36,303 nucleotides of DNA from positions 1 through 36,303 of the forward strand of contig DJVU01000076.1 of NCBI GenBank assembly GCA_002441345.1, given 5' to 3'. The notes beneath the pieces are model-generated. The model did no database searches. It was not told the DNA's origin and saw only the letters and a program-made list of their open reading frames with translations. Source of the stretch: Bacteroidales bacterium UBA6248 (GTDB taxonomy: Bacteria; Bacteroidota; Bacteroidia; Bacteroidales; Lentimicrobiaceae). Shown here piece after piece: positions 23,844 through 32,388 of the stretch. The translations under genes were made by a program, and so were the position numbers. How positions within the stretch are numbered: position 1 is the first letter of the stretch; each line of letters begins with the position of its first letter.

Positions 23844-26018
23844 CTACCTTCTTTTGCTGAATTTTAACTCCTGAAGAATGTTTTCGGCATTTGCATATTT
23901 ATCGATGATAAACATAACGTACCGTATGTCGACGCTGATGGTGCGCTGAAGCTCGGTTTCAAATGCTATGTCACCGCTCATGGCTTCCCAGTTGCCGTCG
24001 AAGGCAATTCCAATAAGGTCGCCGTGGCCATTGATTACGGGACTGCCCGAGTTACCTCCGGTAATATCGTTATGACTCAGGAAGTTGATAACAAGCCGTC
24101 CGTCTTTGTCGGCCCATTTGCCGTAGTCTTTGCTCTCATAGAGTTCTTTGAGTTTCGCAGGAACGATAAACTCTTCGTTTGTCGGATCTTCCTTTTCCAT
24201 AATGCCCTCAATGAAGGTTACGTAGTCGTAATGTACGGCATCGGCAGGATAGTAATCGAGGACCTTACCGTAGGTTACCCGCATGGTTGAATTGGCGTCG
24301 GGGTAAAATACCTTGTCGGGATTGGCTTTGCGAAGTCCGTCAACAAACAGGCGCTGGGCTTTCCGGAGTCTTTCGTTTAGCGGGCCGGCATTCATGTTGG
24401 CCGTAGTGTAGGCATTGAAAAAAGAATTGGTTGTTTTTACAGCAAGGTCGTTTTCAAACACTTTCAGTGAAGGTTTGGCGAGGAAAGCCTCGTATTTTTC
24501 AGGAGTTGCCAGAACCGAGGTTTCAAATACTTTTTTAGCAAAGAGTTTAACGTCGCCCTTGTATTTTTTGTCGATCAGGTTGTAGATATCGGGGAGGGCA
24601 TCGGCAGGAACATCCTGGCGGTACATTTCGAGGATGGCTGCAAGGATTTTCTCTTCAGTGGGGGCATTGTAATCCTTAAACTGTTGTTTCCCGAGTGTAT
24701 GGAACGGTGCCAGTGAGGCCTGAAGTTCTTCGCCTTTCTGCCCGCTTTTCAGGATGTTGATCATACCCTGGGTTTGCATTGGAAATTGCAGCATTTTTGA
24801 TCCGAACAGGGAGATGCTGAAACTCCAGAGCCTCGTGTTATATTTTGTTGCTGTATACTGGTTGTATACATCGTCAATATCCTGCAGAACGTTTCCGTAT
24901 ATTTCCTTACGGCTTTCATCGGCATTAACCCAGGCACTGAATTGTTCTTCAATTGCTATTTTTTTATCGTAAACGTCCAGACGTTTCAGTCCGCGGGTTT
25001 CGCCTATTTTATTCTTCCAGAAGTTGGCAAGTCCGGCATAGTCGGATGCATACTGGATGCGGACTTTATCGCTCTTATCCATATCGGCCTTCATGATTTC
25101 AAGAATCCGGCCTCCGACGCGGATAATTGCAGGATTTATCTCACCCAGGGAAGCTTTGATGCCATGGGAGGTGCGGTAGCGGTCGGTACTTCCGGGATAT
25201 CCCCAGATCATGGCGAAATCGTCGCGTTCAACGCCATCGAGTGATATTTTCAGGAAGTGTTTGGGCTTGAGGGGAATATTGTCTTTGGAGTATTCAGCCG
25301 GTTTACCGTCGGGGCCTGAATACACCCTGAGAATACTGAAGTCGCCCGTATGACGCGGCCACATCCAGTTGTCGGTATCGCCACCGAATTTACCAATGGA
25401 TGAGGGGGGGGCACCAACCAGGCGGACGTCCTTATACACTTCATAAACAAAGCGGTAATATTCGTTTCCATTGTAAAAGCCCTTTACCGATACCTCGTAT
25501 TGCCCGTTGTTGGATTCTTCCTGTTTCAGGATCTCGATAACCTTTGCGATGGTGGCATTGCGTTCGCTTTCGCTCATCTCCGGTTTCAACTTTTCGAGAA
25601 CCATTTTGCTGACGTCGTCCATTTTAACCAGGAACGATACGGTTGAGCCTTCATTGGGCAGTTCTTCTTCCAGACTGCGTGCCCAGAAGCCATCGGTAAG
25701 ATAATCGTTTTCCACCGAACTGTGTTTCTGAATGGCATCGTATGCACAGTGATGATTGGTGAAAAGCAGTCCCTGACCGGAAACTACTTCGGCTGTGCAT
25801 GAACCACCGTTGAGGCTGACGATGGCATCCTTCAGACTCGAATTATTGATGTCATAAATTTCCTGGGGCGTCAGTTTCAGCCCCTGCTTCTGCATGTCGA
25901 CGTAATTAAGGCGTTCAACAAACATCGGAAGCCACATTCCTTCATCGGGCGGATTTCCGGCCTGCAGTCCGGTATTCAGGACAGCAAGCATCATCATGGT
26001 AAAGAGAATCTTTCTCAT
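23844..26018 (-). CDS. S46 family dipeptidyl-peptidase (DPP7-type), copy 2
   Basis: A 724-residue exported serine exopeptidase, paralogue of the protein at 18094. The signal peptide is MRKILFTMMMLAVLNTGLQA, which fixes the start at ATG 26018; the frame extends 30 codons further upstream but those lack family sense. Catalytic elements are FTNHHCAYD (His89/His90), WPRHTGDF (Asp226) and ITGGNSGSP (Ser657). Gly675, 18 residues after the Ser, again suggests DPP7-like preference for hydrophobic residues. An 8-base C-run encodes Gly202-Pro205 in the conserved GAPPSS segment, a potential slippage site. It sits downstream of the M49 lipoprotein gene on the same strand. Confidence 0.93.
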   Translation of the reverse strand: MRKILFTMMMLAVLNTGLQAGNPPDEGMWLPMFVERLNYVDMQKQGLKLTPQEIYDINNSSLKDAIVSLNGGSCTAEVVSGQGLLFTNHHCAYDAIQKHSSVENDYLTDGFWARSLEEELPNEGSTVSFLVKMDDVSKMVLEKLKPEMSESERNATIAKVIEILKQEESNNGQYEVSVKGFYNGNEYYRFVYEVYKDVRLVGAPPSSIGKFGGDTDNWMWPRHTGDFSILRVYSGPDGKPAEYSKDNIPLKPKHFLKISLDGVERDDFAMIWGYPGSTDRYRTSHGIKASLGEINPAIIRVGGRILEIMKADMDKSDKVRIQYASDYAGLANFWKNKIGETRGLKRLDVYDKKIAIEEQFSAWVNADESRKEIYGNVLQDIDDVYNQYTATKYNTRLWSFSISLFGSKMLQFPMQTQGMINILKSGQKGEELQASLAPFHTLGKQQFKDYNAPTEEKILAAILEMYRQDVPADALPDIYNLIDKKYKGDVKLFAKKVFETSVLATPEKYEAFLAKPSLKVFENDLAVKTTNSFFNAYTTANMNAGPLNERLRKAQRLFVDGLRKANPDKVFYPDANSTMRVTYGKVLDYYPADAVHYDYVTFIEGIMEKEDPTNEEFIVPAKLKELYESKDYGKWADKDGRLVINFLSHNDITGGNSGSPVINGHGDLIGIAFDGNWEAMSGDIAFETELQRTISVDIRYVMFIIDKYANAENILQELKFSKRR

Positions 26019-26215
26019 TTGAGCGTGTTTGATTATTGTTAGGTGATTATTCCATACTGTTAAGCAGAAACAGGGCTTGGGCAAGCGATGCCTTAAAAAC
26101 CATGCCATCTGTTAGTATATTAATTATCAATCACATGCCTTTTTCAGCTCAGAAGCTTACTTTCAGGCCTGTCCGCTTATGTTCTGCTTGTGTCCGAATC
26201 TGAACGCAGCTTCGA

Positions 26216-27916
26216 TCAGAGTCCGAGTTTGTGTTTCCCCTGGTCAAACGTGATGTCAACCGGGATACCGGCACCTTTCAGTTTGTCGAGGTCCTGCTGC
26301 AATTGAGCGGGGATAACCGATTTGGTACGAATGAGCTCTTTTACCTGCTCGTAGGCTCCGTTGCCCTGCAGGGTGAGAATCATTCCTCCCAGACTTTCAA
26401 CGGCTTTTTTCATCGTCTCAAAGTTAACCATATAGGTGCCGTTCGGCTGGTGAGTGAATGCTCCGTTTTCGCTGAAATAGTTGAATGTAAGCATATTGGC
26501 CTTGCCATGGGCGCTGGCGGCTCCGAAGCGGACAGAGCGGAATATGCCGGCCATGAAGGTTACATAATTATCCATTACCTCACCATCGGTAAGCTCGCCC
26601 ATTTCATAGAGTTTGGTAACCATGTAAAGTCCGAGGATGTCGGCTTTGGCTTCTTCAATTGCCGAATACTGTTCTTTCAGTGCTTCACGAACGGTTCCTT
26701 TTCCATCGAGGGTATTTTTTATGCCGAGTCCGTGTGCTACTTCATGAAACATGGTATTTGCAAAAAACGCATCGAATTTGATGTAGCTGCGCTGGGATTC
26801 GTCGATCAGCTGATCTGCAATGGGAACCAGGATTTTGTCAAATTTGGCTTTCATTGCATTTTTCAGCTGAAGCTTGCGGGAGCCTTTCTGAAGCTGCACC
26901 TGTTCGTCGTTAGGCAGGTTGATGGCGATGGTCTTGCTGCCTGCGTTACAGTCGCCGGCATAGAATACAACATCGTATGCATTGAGGTCGGCATCGGAGC
27001 CGGGGACTTCGTTTTTATACTTCTGATCCACCGGCAGGCCTTTCTGAAGTTCGGGAAGCAGGGAGGCAAAACGGGCAAGACGCTCGCTCCATTCCACATC
27101 CTTTATCAGGATAAAGGCTTCCTGGGCGGCTTTTGTACCGAAAAGGGCATCTTCATAGTTTTCGATAGGACCAACAACGAAATCGAGGTTAGAGGTCTTC
27201 ATGTCCATCCAGGCCATATCGCTGTCGAAGTAATTATCGGTAAGCAGTGCTTCGGCCCGGAGTTCGAGATAATTTTTCAGGCCTTCATCTTCGGCAAGGG
27301 CGGCTGCTTTTTTCAGCAGTTCAGCTGCTTTACTGATTTTGGACGCATACGCTTCATGATACCATACAACGCGCAGGGTTCCGTCCTCGTTTCTGCGGAT
27401 AAGGGTATATAAACTTGATTTGTCCGGATTCTGAAGGGTGTCGAACTCCTCCCGTGTCATATCGGGGGGGTAGAAATTGGCTCCCAGCGGCTTGTCGCCG
27501 ATGGTTGCAATGAATGGCTTATTCCCGTTAAGCCGGTCCCACGGACCGTAGTTGATTTCGGCAAAACGGCGGGTTGTCTCGTCTGAGATACGCTGCAGAA
27601 AGGCATCTTTGTTGCCGATGGTCTGCTGCCAGAAAATATCGTCCATAAGACGGGCAACATCAAACAGAATACTCAGAATCTGCTTTTCATTTTCCGAAAG
27701 ATGGCTGATGTCGGCCGTGAGTTCCACCGGTGCATAAATCGACACCCGCTGTGCAACTTCTTCACTGTCGACGGCAGTAAGTGCTTCGCCGGCAGGTATT
27801 ACACCCTGGTATGCATTTTCCATTGCTTCTTCATTTTTTGGGGTGGTTCCGCACCCGGCAAACAGGACAATTAGTCCGGAAACCGCTATAGCGGTCATTA
27901 ATCTGCGCAAAATCAT
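26216..27916 (-). CDS. M49 (DPP III-like) zinc peptidase lipoprotein
   Basis: A 566-residue protein. The signal ends in the lipobox VLFAGCG, so Cys22 would be lipidated. The zinc motif is MFHEVAHGLG (His391, Glu392, His395), and the second motif IEEAKADILG (421-428) supplies another Glu ligand. This matches peptidase family M49, in the minor group that carries HExxH instead of the HExxGH of classic dipeptidyl-peptidase III. M49 enzymes release dipeptides from oligopeptides of about 4-10 residues; the lipid anchor would place this one in the envelope. Length is shorter than the roughly 675-residue bacterial DPP III. It is followed after 197 bases by S46 copy 2 on the same strand. Confidence 0.87.
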   Translation of the reverse strand: MILRRLMTAIAVSGLIVLFAGCGTTPKNEEAMENAYQGVIPAGEALTAVDSEEVAQRVSIYAPVELTADISHLSENEKQILSILFDVARLMDDIFWQQTIGNKDAFLQRISDETTRRFAEINYGPWDRLNGNKPFIATIGDKPLGANFYPPDMTREEFDTLQNPDKSSLYTLIRRNEDGTLRVVWYHEAYASKISKAAELLKKAAALAEDEGLKNYLELRAEALLTDNYFDSDMAWMDMKTSNLDFVVGPIENYEDALFGTKAAQEAFILIKDVEWSERLARFASLLPELQKGLPVDQKYKNEVPGSDADLNAYDVVFYAGDCNAGSKTIAINLPNDEQVQLQKGSRKLQLKNAMKAKFDKILVPIADQLIDESQRSYIKFDAFFANTMFHEVAHGLGIKNTLDGKGTVREALKEQYSAIEEAKADILGLYMVTKLYEMGELTDGEVMDNYVTFMAGIFRSVRFGAASAHGKANMLTFNYFSENGAFTHQPNGTYMVNFETMKKAVESLGGMILTLQGNGAYEQVKELIRTKSVIPAQLQQDLDKLKGAGIPVDITFDQGKHKLGL

Positions 27917-28148
27917 GATGTTGAATTTTATAGGGTTGCTCTGATTCCGGATGCTAAAATACGGAAATTAGCGAAAGCAGCAGGGTTTATTCCCCTAAAA
28001 CGCTGATTTCATTCATAAAACAGCATAACAAGACGCAGTTTACGGGCCGGGCATCTGAGCAGGCGGTAATCGTTTACAGGCATCACGAATGAATAGGAAT
28101 TCTCTGTAAACCGAAGAGGTGAAATAAGGCGTTTTGAGGAAATTCACC

Positions 28149-28156
28149 TACCTTTG
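28149..28156 (+). promoter_or_regulatory. candidate -7 promoter box for the AT-rich orphan gene
   Basis: TACCTTTG matches TAnnTTTG and would start RNA near 28163, about 30 bases before the ATG at 28193. The first T is also the last base of an inverted repeat AGGTGAA / TTCACCT (28117-28123 and 28143-28149). No -33 TTG lies at the normal distance. Confidence 0.35.
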
Positions 28157-28192
28157 AGTTGATAATACGTTTAGTAGCAAGCAAAAAAAAGA

Positions 28193-28681
28193 ATGAAATA
28201 CTACCTGGTAATAATTTTTATAACATTATCCTTTTCTGTAGAAGGACAAAAAAGCATCTACTTATATTTTAATGATATAGGGTTTTGTGGGCCAGGGCCT
28301 TTAATCATGGAAGAATTAACCTTGTTTGAAGATAATTCATTTGAATATACATCCTTTCAATATCCTAATTTGAAAATAGAAACCTCAGGTCATTTCTCGA
28401 AAGGAAAGAAATATATTTCATTGGAATATCAAGTCTTAAAAATTGATACTCTTGATAAAAGCAAAGAAACAGGAGAAATTAACGACTTGCAATTTATATC
28501 CGGGTTAAAAATTATTAATGACAAGGATTGGCTTAAGAATAAGGGTGGAATGCTTATTGAATGTGGCAAGTTGCTCGGGTCAAAAATTAAAATGCTTGAA
28601 CCAAGAAAAAGAAGAGTTATAATACTTAAAACAATTGATTACAAGACAGTTAACAAATTGCCAGGCACTAATAAAGGCTAA
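28193..28681 (+). CDS. exported hypothetical protein, AT-rich
   Basis: A 162-residue protein with a signal peptide (MKYYLVIIFITLSFSVEGQ) and a mature part rich in Lys, Ile and Phe. I recognise no family. The beta-strand-like pattern (LTLFEDNSFEYTSF, GHFSKGKKYISLEYQVLKI) recalls small periplasmic or surface proteins of Bacteroidota. The gene is much richer in A+T than its neighbours: the 60-base lines at 28201, 28261 and 28321 contain 17, 21 and 14 G+C, while a line in the next gene (29041) contains 31. The codon choice (ATA, TTA, AAA, AAT) differs accordingly, suggesting recent acquisition. A -7 box lies upstream. Confidence 0.65.
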   Translation: MKYYLVIIFITLSFSVEGQKSIYLYFNDIGFCGPGPLIMEELTLFEDNSFEYTSFQYPNLKIETSGHFSKGKKYISLEYQVLKIDTLDKSKETGEINDLQFISGLKIINDKDWLKNKGGMLIECGKLLGSKIKMLEPRKRRVIILKTIDYKTVNKLPGTNKG

Positions 28682-28737
28682 AACGCTATCGGGCGTATGG
28701 TTGTAAGGACAAAGATTGTACATTTAATGAAAATTGT

Positions 28738-28776
28738 GCTGGCCGGAAAGATATATTTTCCAAAGTGCCCGCCAGC
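28738..28776 (+). other. imperfect hairpin in the leader of the FRG gene
   Basis: GCTGGC (28738-28743) pairs with GCCAGC (28771-28776). Inside this, GGAAA (28745-28749) pairs with TTTCC (28757-28761), leaving a 9-base one-sided internal loop. It ends 26 bases before the proposed ATG and lacks a T-run, so it is not a terminator. It might be a structured leader. Confidence 0.3.
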
Positions 28777-28802
28777 GCTTAGCCTCAAACCGTGTACTGC
28801 TT

Positions 28803-29609
28803 ATGGTTTACGATCTTGAAGCCACTTCCTGGACTCAGTTGCAGGATTTGCTGTTCCGCGATGCTTACGATGAGCGTTTGGGCAGATTCCGGTCATCCTT
28901 TATATTCAGGGGACTTTCCGATGCGAGGTACGAGCTGAAAACCAGTCTGATGCGACTTGAGGGGTCGTACAGTGATCTGGAGCGGCACCTGCTCCGGAAT
29001 TTCAGAAAGTATGCGCACAGGGATGCCTTGCCGGGCGAATCTGTATGGAATCTTATGGCTATTGCGCAGCATCACGGATTGCCAACCCGTCTGCTCGACT
29101 GGACCTATTCCCCTTTTGTAGCATTGCATTTTGCAACTGCAAATCTGCAGAAATTTGATACCGACGGGGTAATCTGGTGTGTGAATTACGTGAAATCGAG
29201 TGATTTTTTACCTGTACCCCTTCATACAACCATTCTGGAGGAAGGCAGCAATGTGTTTACTCCGCACATGCTCGATACGGTATGCAGTTCGCTCCGGCAG
29301 CTGGATACGCTTCACGAAAGGCGGTTTGTAATCTTTCTTGAGCCGCCATCGATGGACGAGCGTATTGTGAACCAGCATGCCCTTTTTTCGTTAATGCCCG
29401 GCAACCGGTTACTTATGAATCACTGGCTTGGGGATCATCCGGAGCTATTCTACCGTATCGTTATCCCGGCTGCACTCAAATGGGAGATCCGCGATAAGCT
29501 CGACCAGGCCAATATTACCGAAAGGGTTCTGTTTCCGGGGCTCGACGGACTCAGCAGCTGGCTGAAGCGGCAGTACAGTCCAAAGAATTTAACGTTTGAC
29601 AAGGATTAA
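28803..29609 (+). CDS. FRG domain-containing protein
   Basis: About 268 residues, no signal peptide, so probably cytoplasmic. The FRG domain is visible in order: SFIFRGLSD (Phe-Arg-Gly at about 35-37), then AQHHGLPTRLLDWTYSPFVA (about 88-107), ALHFAT and a C-terminal IPAALKWEIRDKLDQANI. The domain takes its name from the FRG residues and occurs in many bacterial accessory genes; its biochemical activity is not settled to my knowledge. ATG at 28803 is chosen, since upstream codons (back to TTG 28734) run through a hairpin and show no family sequence. Composition returns to the host average here. It is next to the AT-rich orphan gene and upstream of recJ. Confidence 0.85.
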   Translation: MVYDLEATSWTQLQDLLFRDAYDERLGRFRSSFIFRGLSDARYELKTSLMRLEGSYSDLERHLLRNFRKYAHRDALPGESVWNLMAIAQHHGLPTRLLDWTYSPFVALHFATANLQKFDTDGVIWCVNYVKSSDFLPVPLHTTILEEGSNVFTPHMLDTVCSSLRQLDTLHERRFVIFLEPPSMDERIVNQHALFSLMPGNRLLMNHWLGDHPELFYRIVIPAALKWEIRDKLDQANITERVLFPGLDGLSSWLKRQYSPKNLTFDKD

Positions 29610-29756
29610 ACATTTATAATTTCCGCATATTAATTACAAACCTCTGATTCTTAAGCCCGGCAGCATCTTTGCCGCAGTCTTTCGAATCCACCACTGATTT
29701 TTTCCTTCCTTCTTTAAGGCATAATCCCTAATTTTACGAATCTAAAAAAAGTAGAA

Positions 29757-31562
29757 ATGCAGAAACGCTGGGTTTTGAAAAGGCGGGGCGATCCTGAAAT
29801 TGTCGCCAGATTATCCGCCGGACTTGGGATTGGGCCTGTACTGTCTGAATTGCTGGTACAGCGGGGGATGAATACATACGAAGAAGCAAGGGCATTTTTC
29901 AGGCCTTCCTTTGATACACTGCACGATCCTTTTCTGATGAAGGATATGGACAAAGCTGTGGATCGCATCGTGAAGGCTCTCGATAGCAAAGAGAAGATAC
30001 TTGTTTACGGCGACTACGATGTGGATGGCACCACGGCCGTTTCGCTGGTATATACTTTTCTGAAGGAGCTCGGTCACGAAGCCCTGGATTTTTATATTCC
30101 GGACCGTTATTCGGAAGGCTACGGTATCTCTTTCAAGGGAGTTGATTTTGCGCACGATAACAAATTCGGACTGGTGATAGCGCTGGATTGCGGAATTAAA
30201 GCCATAGAAAAAATCCGCAAGGCCAACGAGTACAAGGTTGATTTCATCATTTGCGATCACCACCGGCCCGCTGAACGTCTGCCCGACGCAATTGCCGTAC
30301 TCGATGCCAAGCGACCCGACTGCCAATATCCGTATAAAGAGCTTTCGGGCTGCGGCGTCGGTTTTAAGCTGATTCAGGCACTTGCCGCTACCAAAGAAAT
30401 ACCCCGGGAGAGATTGTTCAGGTACCTCGACCTGGTTGCCGTCAGCATTGCTTCCGACATTGTCCCCATTACGGGCGAGAACCGCATACTTGCATATTAC
30501 GGGCTGAAGCTTATCAACAGAAATCCCCGCCCCGGTTTTGAAGCCATACTTAAGTTCTCCAACATTAACAGGAAACCCGGGGCTGTACCCCGGCCGGTAG
30601 AGGAGCTGATGCAGAACGGAAATAACGGCGACGAAACCGGTTATATTTTTACCCGGGAACTGACCATTTCAGATCTGGTATTTCTTCTTGGTCCACGCAT
30701 CAATGCCGCAGGAAGGATTGAAAGCGGGCGTAATTCGGTAGAGCTGCTTATTAGCAGGGATGAGGTTACCGCGGAGGTTATCGGGAAGCAGATCAACGAT
30801 TTCAACACCACCCGCCGCGATCTTGACGCTACAACAACCGATGAGGCACTGGAGATGATCCGGCTTGACGAGCGGCTGAGAAATGCCCGTTCAACCGTGG
30901 TGTACAAGCCCGAATGGCACAAAGGCGTTATCGGTATTGTTGCTTCAAGGCTGATTGAGAATTATTATCGTCCCACCATAGTGCTTACGCAATCGAACGG
31001 ACTGGTTACAGGCTCGGCACGGTCGATCAAGGATTTTGACATTTACGATGCCATTGACGAATGCAGCGATCTGCTGGAACACTTTGGCGGTCACAAATAT
31101 GCAGCAGGACTCTCGCTTAAGCCTTCCAATCTTGATGCGTTCATACAGAAGTTTGAACAGGTGGTGAGCCGTGGCTTAACCGAGGATATGCTCTCTCCCG
31201 AAGTGGAGATTGACCTGAAAATCAATCTGAATGAAATAGGACCTAAATTCTTTAAGGTTCTGAAGCAGTTTGCTCCCTTTGGCCCGGGCAATATGTCACC
31301 GGTTTTCCAAACCGACGGAGTCATCGACAATGGTTACGGCCGCATTGTTGGAAAGAACCATCTTAAACTTACCGTTGGTCATGCCGAGATTGCGTCTCCG
31401 CCATTCCCGGCGATTGCGTTTCAGCAAGGCGATTATTTCCCCGATATCAATACAGGCAAACCCTTCAGCATTTGCTATCACATCGAGGAAAATGAGTGGA
31501 ACAACCAAAAGTCCCTTCAGCTTAATATCAAGGATATTAAAATTCCTGCCAGGGAGTTGTAA
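29757..31562 (+). CDS. recJ: single-stranded-DNA-specific exonuclease RecJ
   Basis: A 601-residue DHH-family nuclease that degrades single-stranded DNA 5' to 3' in recombination and mismatch repair. The DHH phosphoesterase motifs are LVYGDYDVDGTTAV (84-97), VIALDCGIK (Asp144) and IICDHHRP (Asp167-His168-His169). The DHHA1 domain has GGHKYAAGLSL, preceded by GSARSIKDFDIYDAI, and the C-terminal OB-like domain contains FAPFGPGNMSPVF. Start ATG at 29757; length is within the normal RecJ range. No terminator or strong promoter was seen around it. Confidence 0.96.
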   Translation: MQKRWVLKRRGDPEIVARLSAGLGIGPVLSELLVQRGMNTYEEARAFFRPSFDTLHDPFLMKDMDKAVDRIVKALDSKEKILVYGDYDVDGTTAVSLVYTFLKELGHEALDFYIPDRYSEGYGISFKGVDFAHDNKFGLVIALDCGIKAIEKIRKANEYKVDFIICDHHRPAERLPDAIAVLDAKRPDCQYPYKELSGCGVGFKLIQALAATKEIPRERLFRYLDLVAVSIASDIVPITGENRILAYYGLKLINRNPRPGFEAILKFSNINRKPGAVPRPVEELMQNGNNGDETGYIFTRELTISDLVFLLGPRINAAGRIESGRNSVELLISRDEVTAEVIGKQINDFNTTRRDLDATTTDEALEMIRLDERLRNARSTVVYKPEWHKGVIGIVASRLIENYYRPTIVLTQSNGLVTGSARSIKDFDIYDAIDECSDLLEHFGGHKYAAGLSLKPSNLDAFIQKFEQVVSRGLTEDMLSPEVEIDLKINLNEIGPKFFKVLKQFAPFGPGNMSPVFQTDGVIDNGYGRIVGKNHLKLTVGHAEIASPPFPAIAFQQGDYFPDINTGKPFSICYHIEENEWNNQKSLQLNIKDIKIPAREL

Positions 31563-31638
31563 TGTGTCATACGTATCTGATATCCTGTTATCCTGAACAT
31601 CCGGGATTGCAGGGCATTGCAGAAGCAGGAGAGCTGAG

Positions 31639-32262
31639 TCAGAATTTCAGCAGGGTCTTTACGAGAAGATAAATCCCGAAGAAAACCAGCATAATCCCCA
31701 CAATGTGGTTTATCAGAATCAGGTAGCGGGGCTTAAGATAGTGTTTCAGCCGGCTGGCAACAATTACCTTAATTATGTCGGTCGCGAATATGGTGAGCAG
31801 TGTTCCGGCAAAAAACGCCTCAATGGCTGCCGAGTCGGCATCGTGGCTTGTACTTACGGTAACCATGGCCGATACCCAGAATATCCAGACAAAGGGATTG
31901 GCAAAGTTCAGGAAGAAACCTTTCAGTATATAGGTCAGCGGACCGGGGACTTTTACTTCCAGAAGATTCTCGTCGTCGGCGATGTGTACTTTCCGGAGAA
32001 AGGTTACCACCCCGAAGGCTACCAGAATAACACCGCCTATTATTCCGAACATCAGGTAATTTCTTTCATTTCCGAATACCTGCAGTGCGCCGAGGTAGCA
32101 GAGTACAACCAAAGCCAGGTCGCTGAGAAAGATACCGGCTGCCAGCAGTATTCCCGGAGTAAGGCCCCTGTGAATGCTGGTCTGGATAAGCGTGAACATG
32201 GCCGGGCCAAGCATAATGGCCAGGGTTAGTCCAAGAATCATTCCCTCCAGAACAGGATGCAT
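31639..32262 (-). CDS. LysE family amino-acid exporter-like protein
   Basis: About 207 residues with six hydrophobic segments. The N-terminus MHPVLEGMILGLTLAIMLGP followed by AMFTLIQTSIHRG matches the LysE/RhtB translocator family, whose members export amino acids or derivatives across the inner membrane. GFFLNFANPFVWIFWVSAM, with the conserved Asn-Pro, is also characteristic. The exported compound cannot be set from sequence. ATG at 32262 is preferred; a TTG at 32286 would add eight unsupported residues. It lies 126 bases downstream of the GH3-like gene on the same strand, with a hairpin in the gap. Confidence 0.88.
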   Translation of the reverse strand: MHPVLEGMILGLTLAIMLGPAMFTLIQTSIHRGLTPGILLAAGIFLSDLALVVLCYLGALQVFGNERNYLMFGIIGGVILVAFGVVTFLRKVHIADDENLLEVKVPGPLTYILKGFFLNFANPFVWIFWVSAMVTVSTSHDADSAAIEAFFAGTLLTIFATDIIKVIVASRLKHYLKPRYLILINHIVGIMLVFFGIYLLVKTLLKF

Positions 32263-32292
32263 ATAAGTTAAATGGCAGTTTATCAAACGTTA

Positions 32293-32317
32293 GCAGGTGC
32301 ATCGGGGTGCAACCTGC
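32293..32317 (-). other. hairpin between the GH3-like and LysE-type genes
   Basis: GCAGG-TGCA (32293-32301) pairs with TGCA-A-CCTGC (32308-32317): a 9-bp stem with one bulged base and a 6-base loop. No T-run follows on the minus strand, so it is not a standard terminator. It may attenuate read-through or mark a processing site. Confidence 0.35.
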
Positions 32318-32388
32318 AATCCGGGTTACCTATCTGAGGCCGGAATACCCGCAAATGATCTTACCTTACGTTCAGTTCTCCCGTTTTA

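Noticed and set aside
26231..27412. A 393-codon open frame antisense to the M49 gene.
   Set aside because: Composition is that of an antisense shadow and no domain is recognisable; the M49 protein has its zinc motifs and lipobox.
28682..28720. Possible integron-type attC-like sequence just after the AT-rich gene (AACGCTATCGGGCG and GGTTGTAAGG).
   Set aside because: The core GTTRRRY / RYYYAAC boxes do not match, no second copy flanks the gene on the other side, and no integrase is present.
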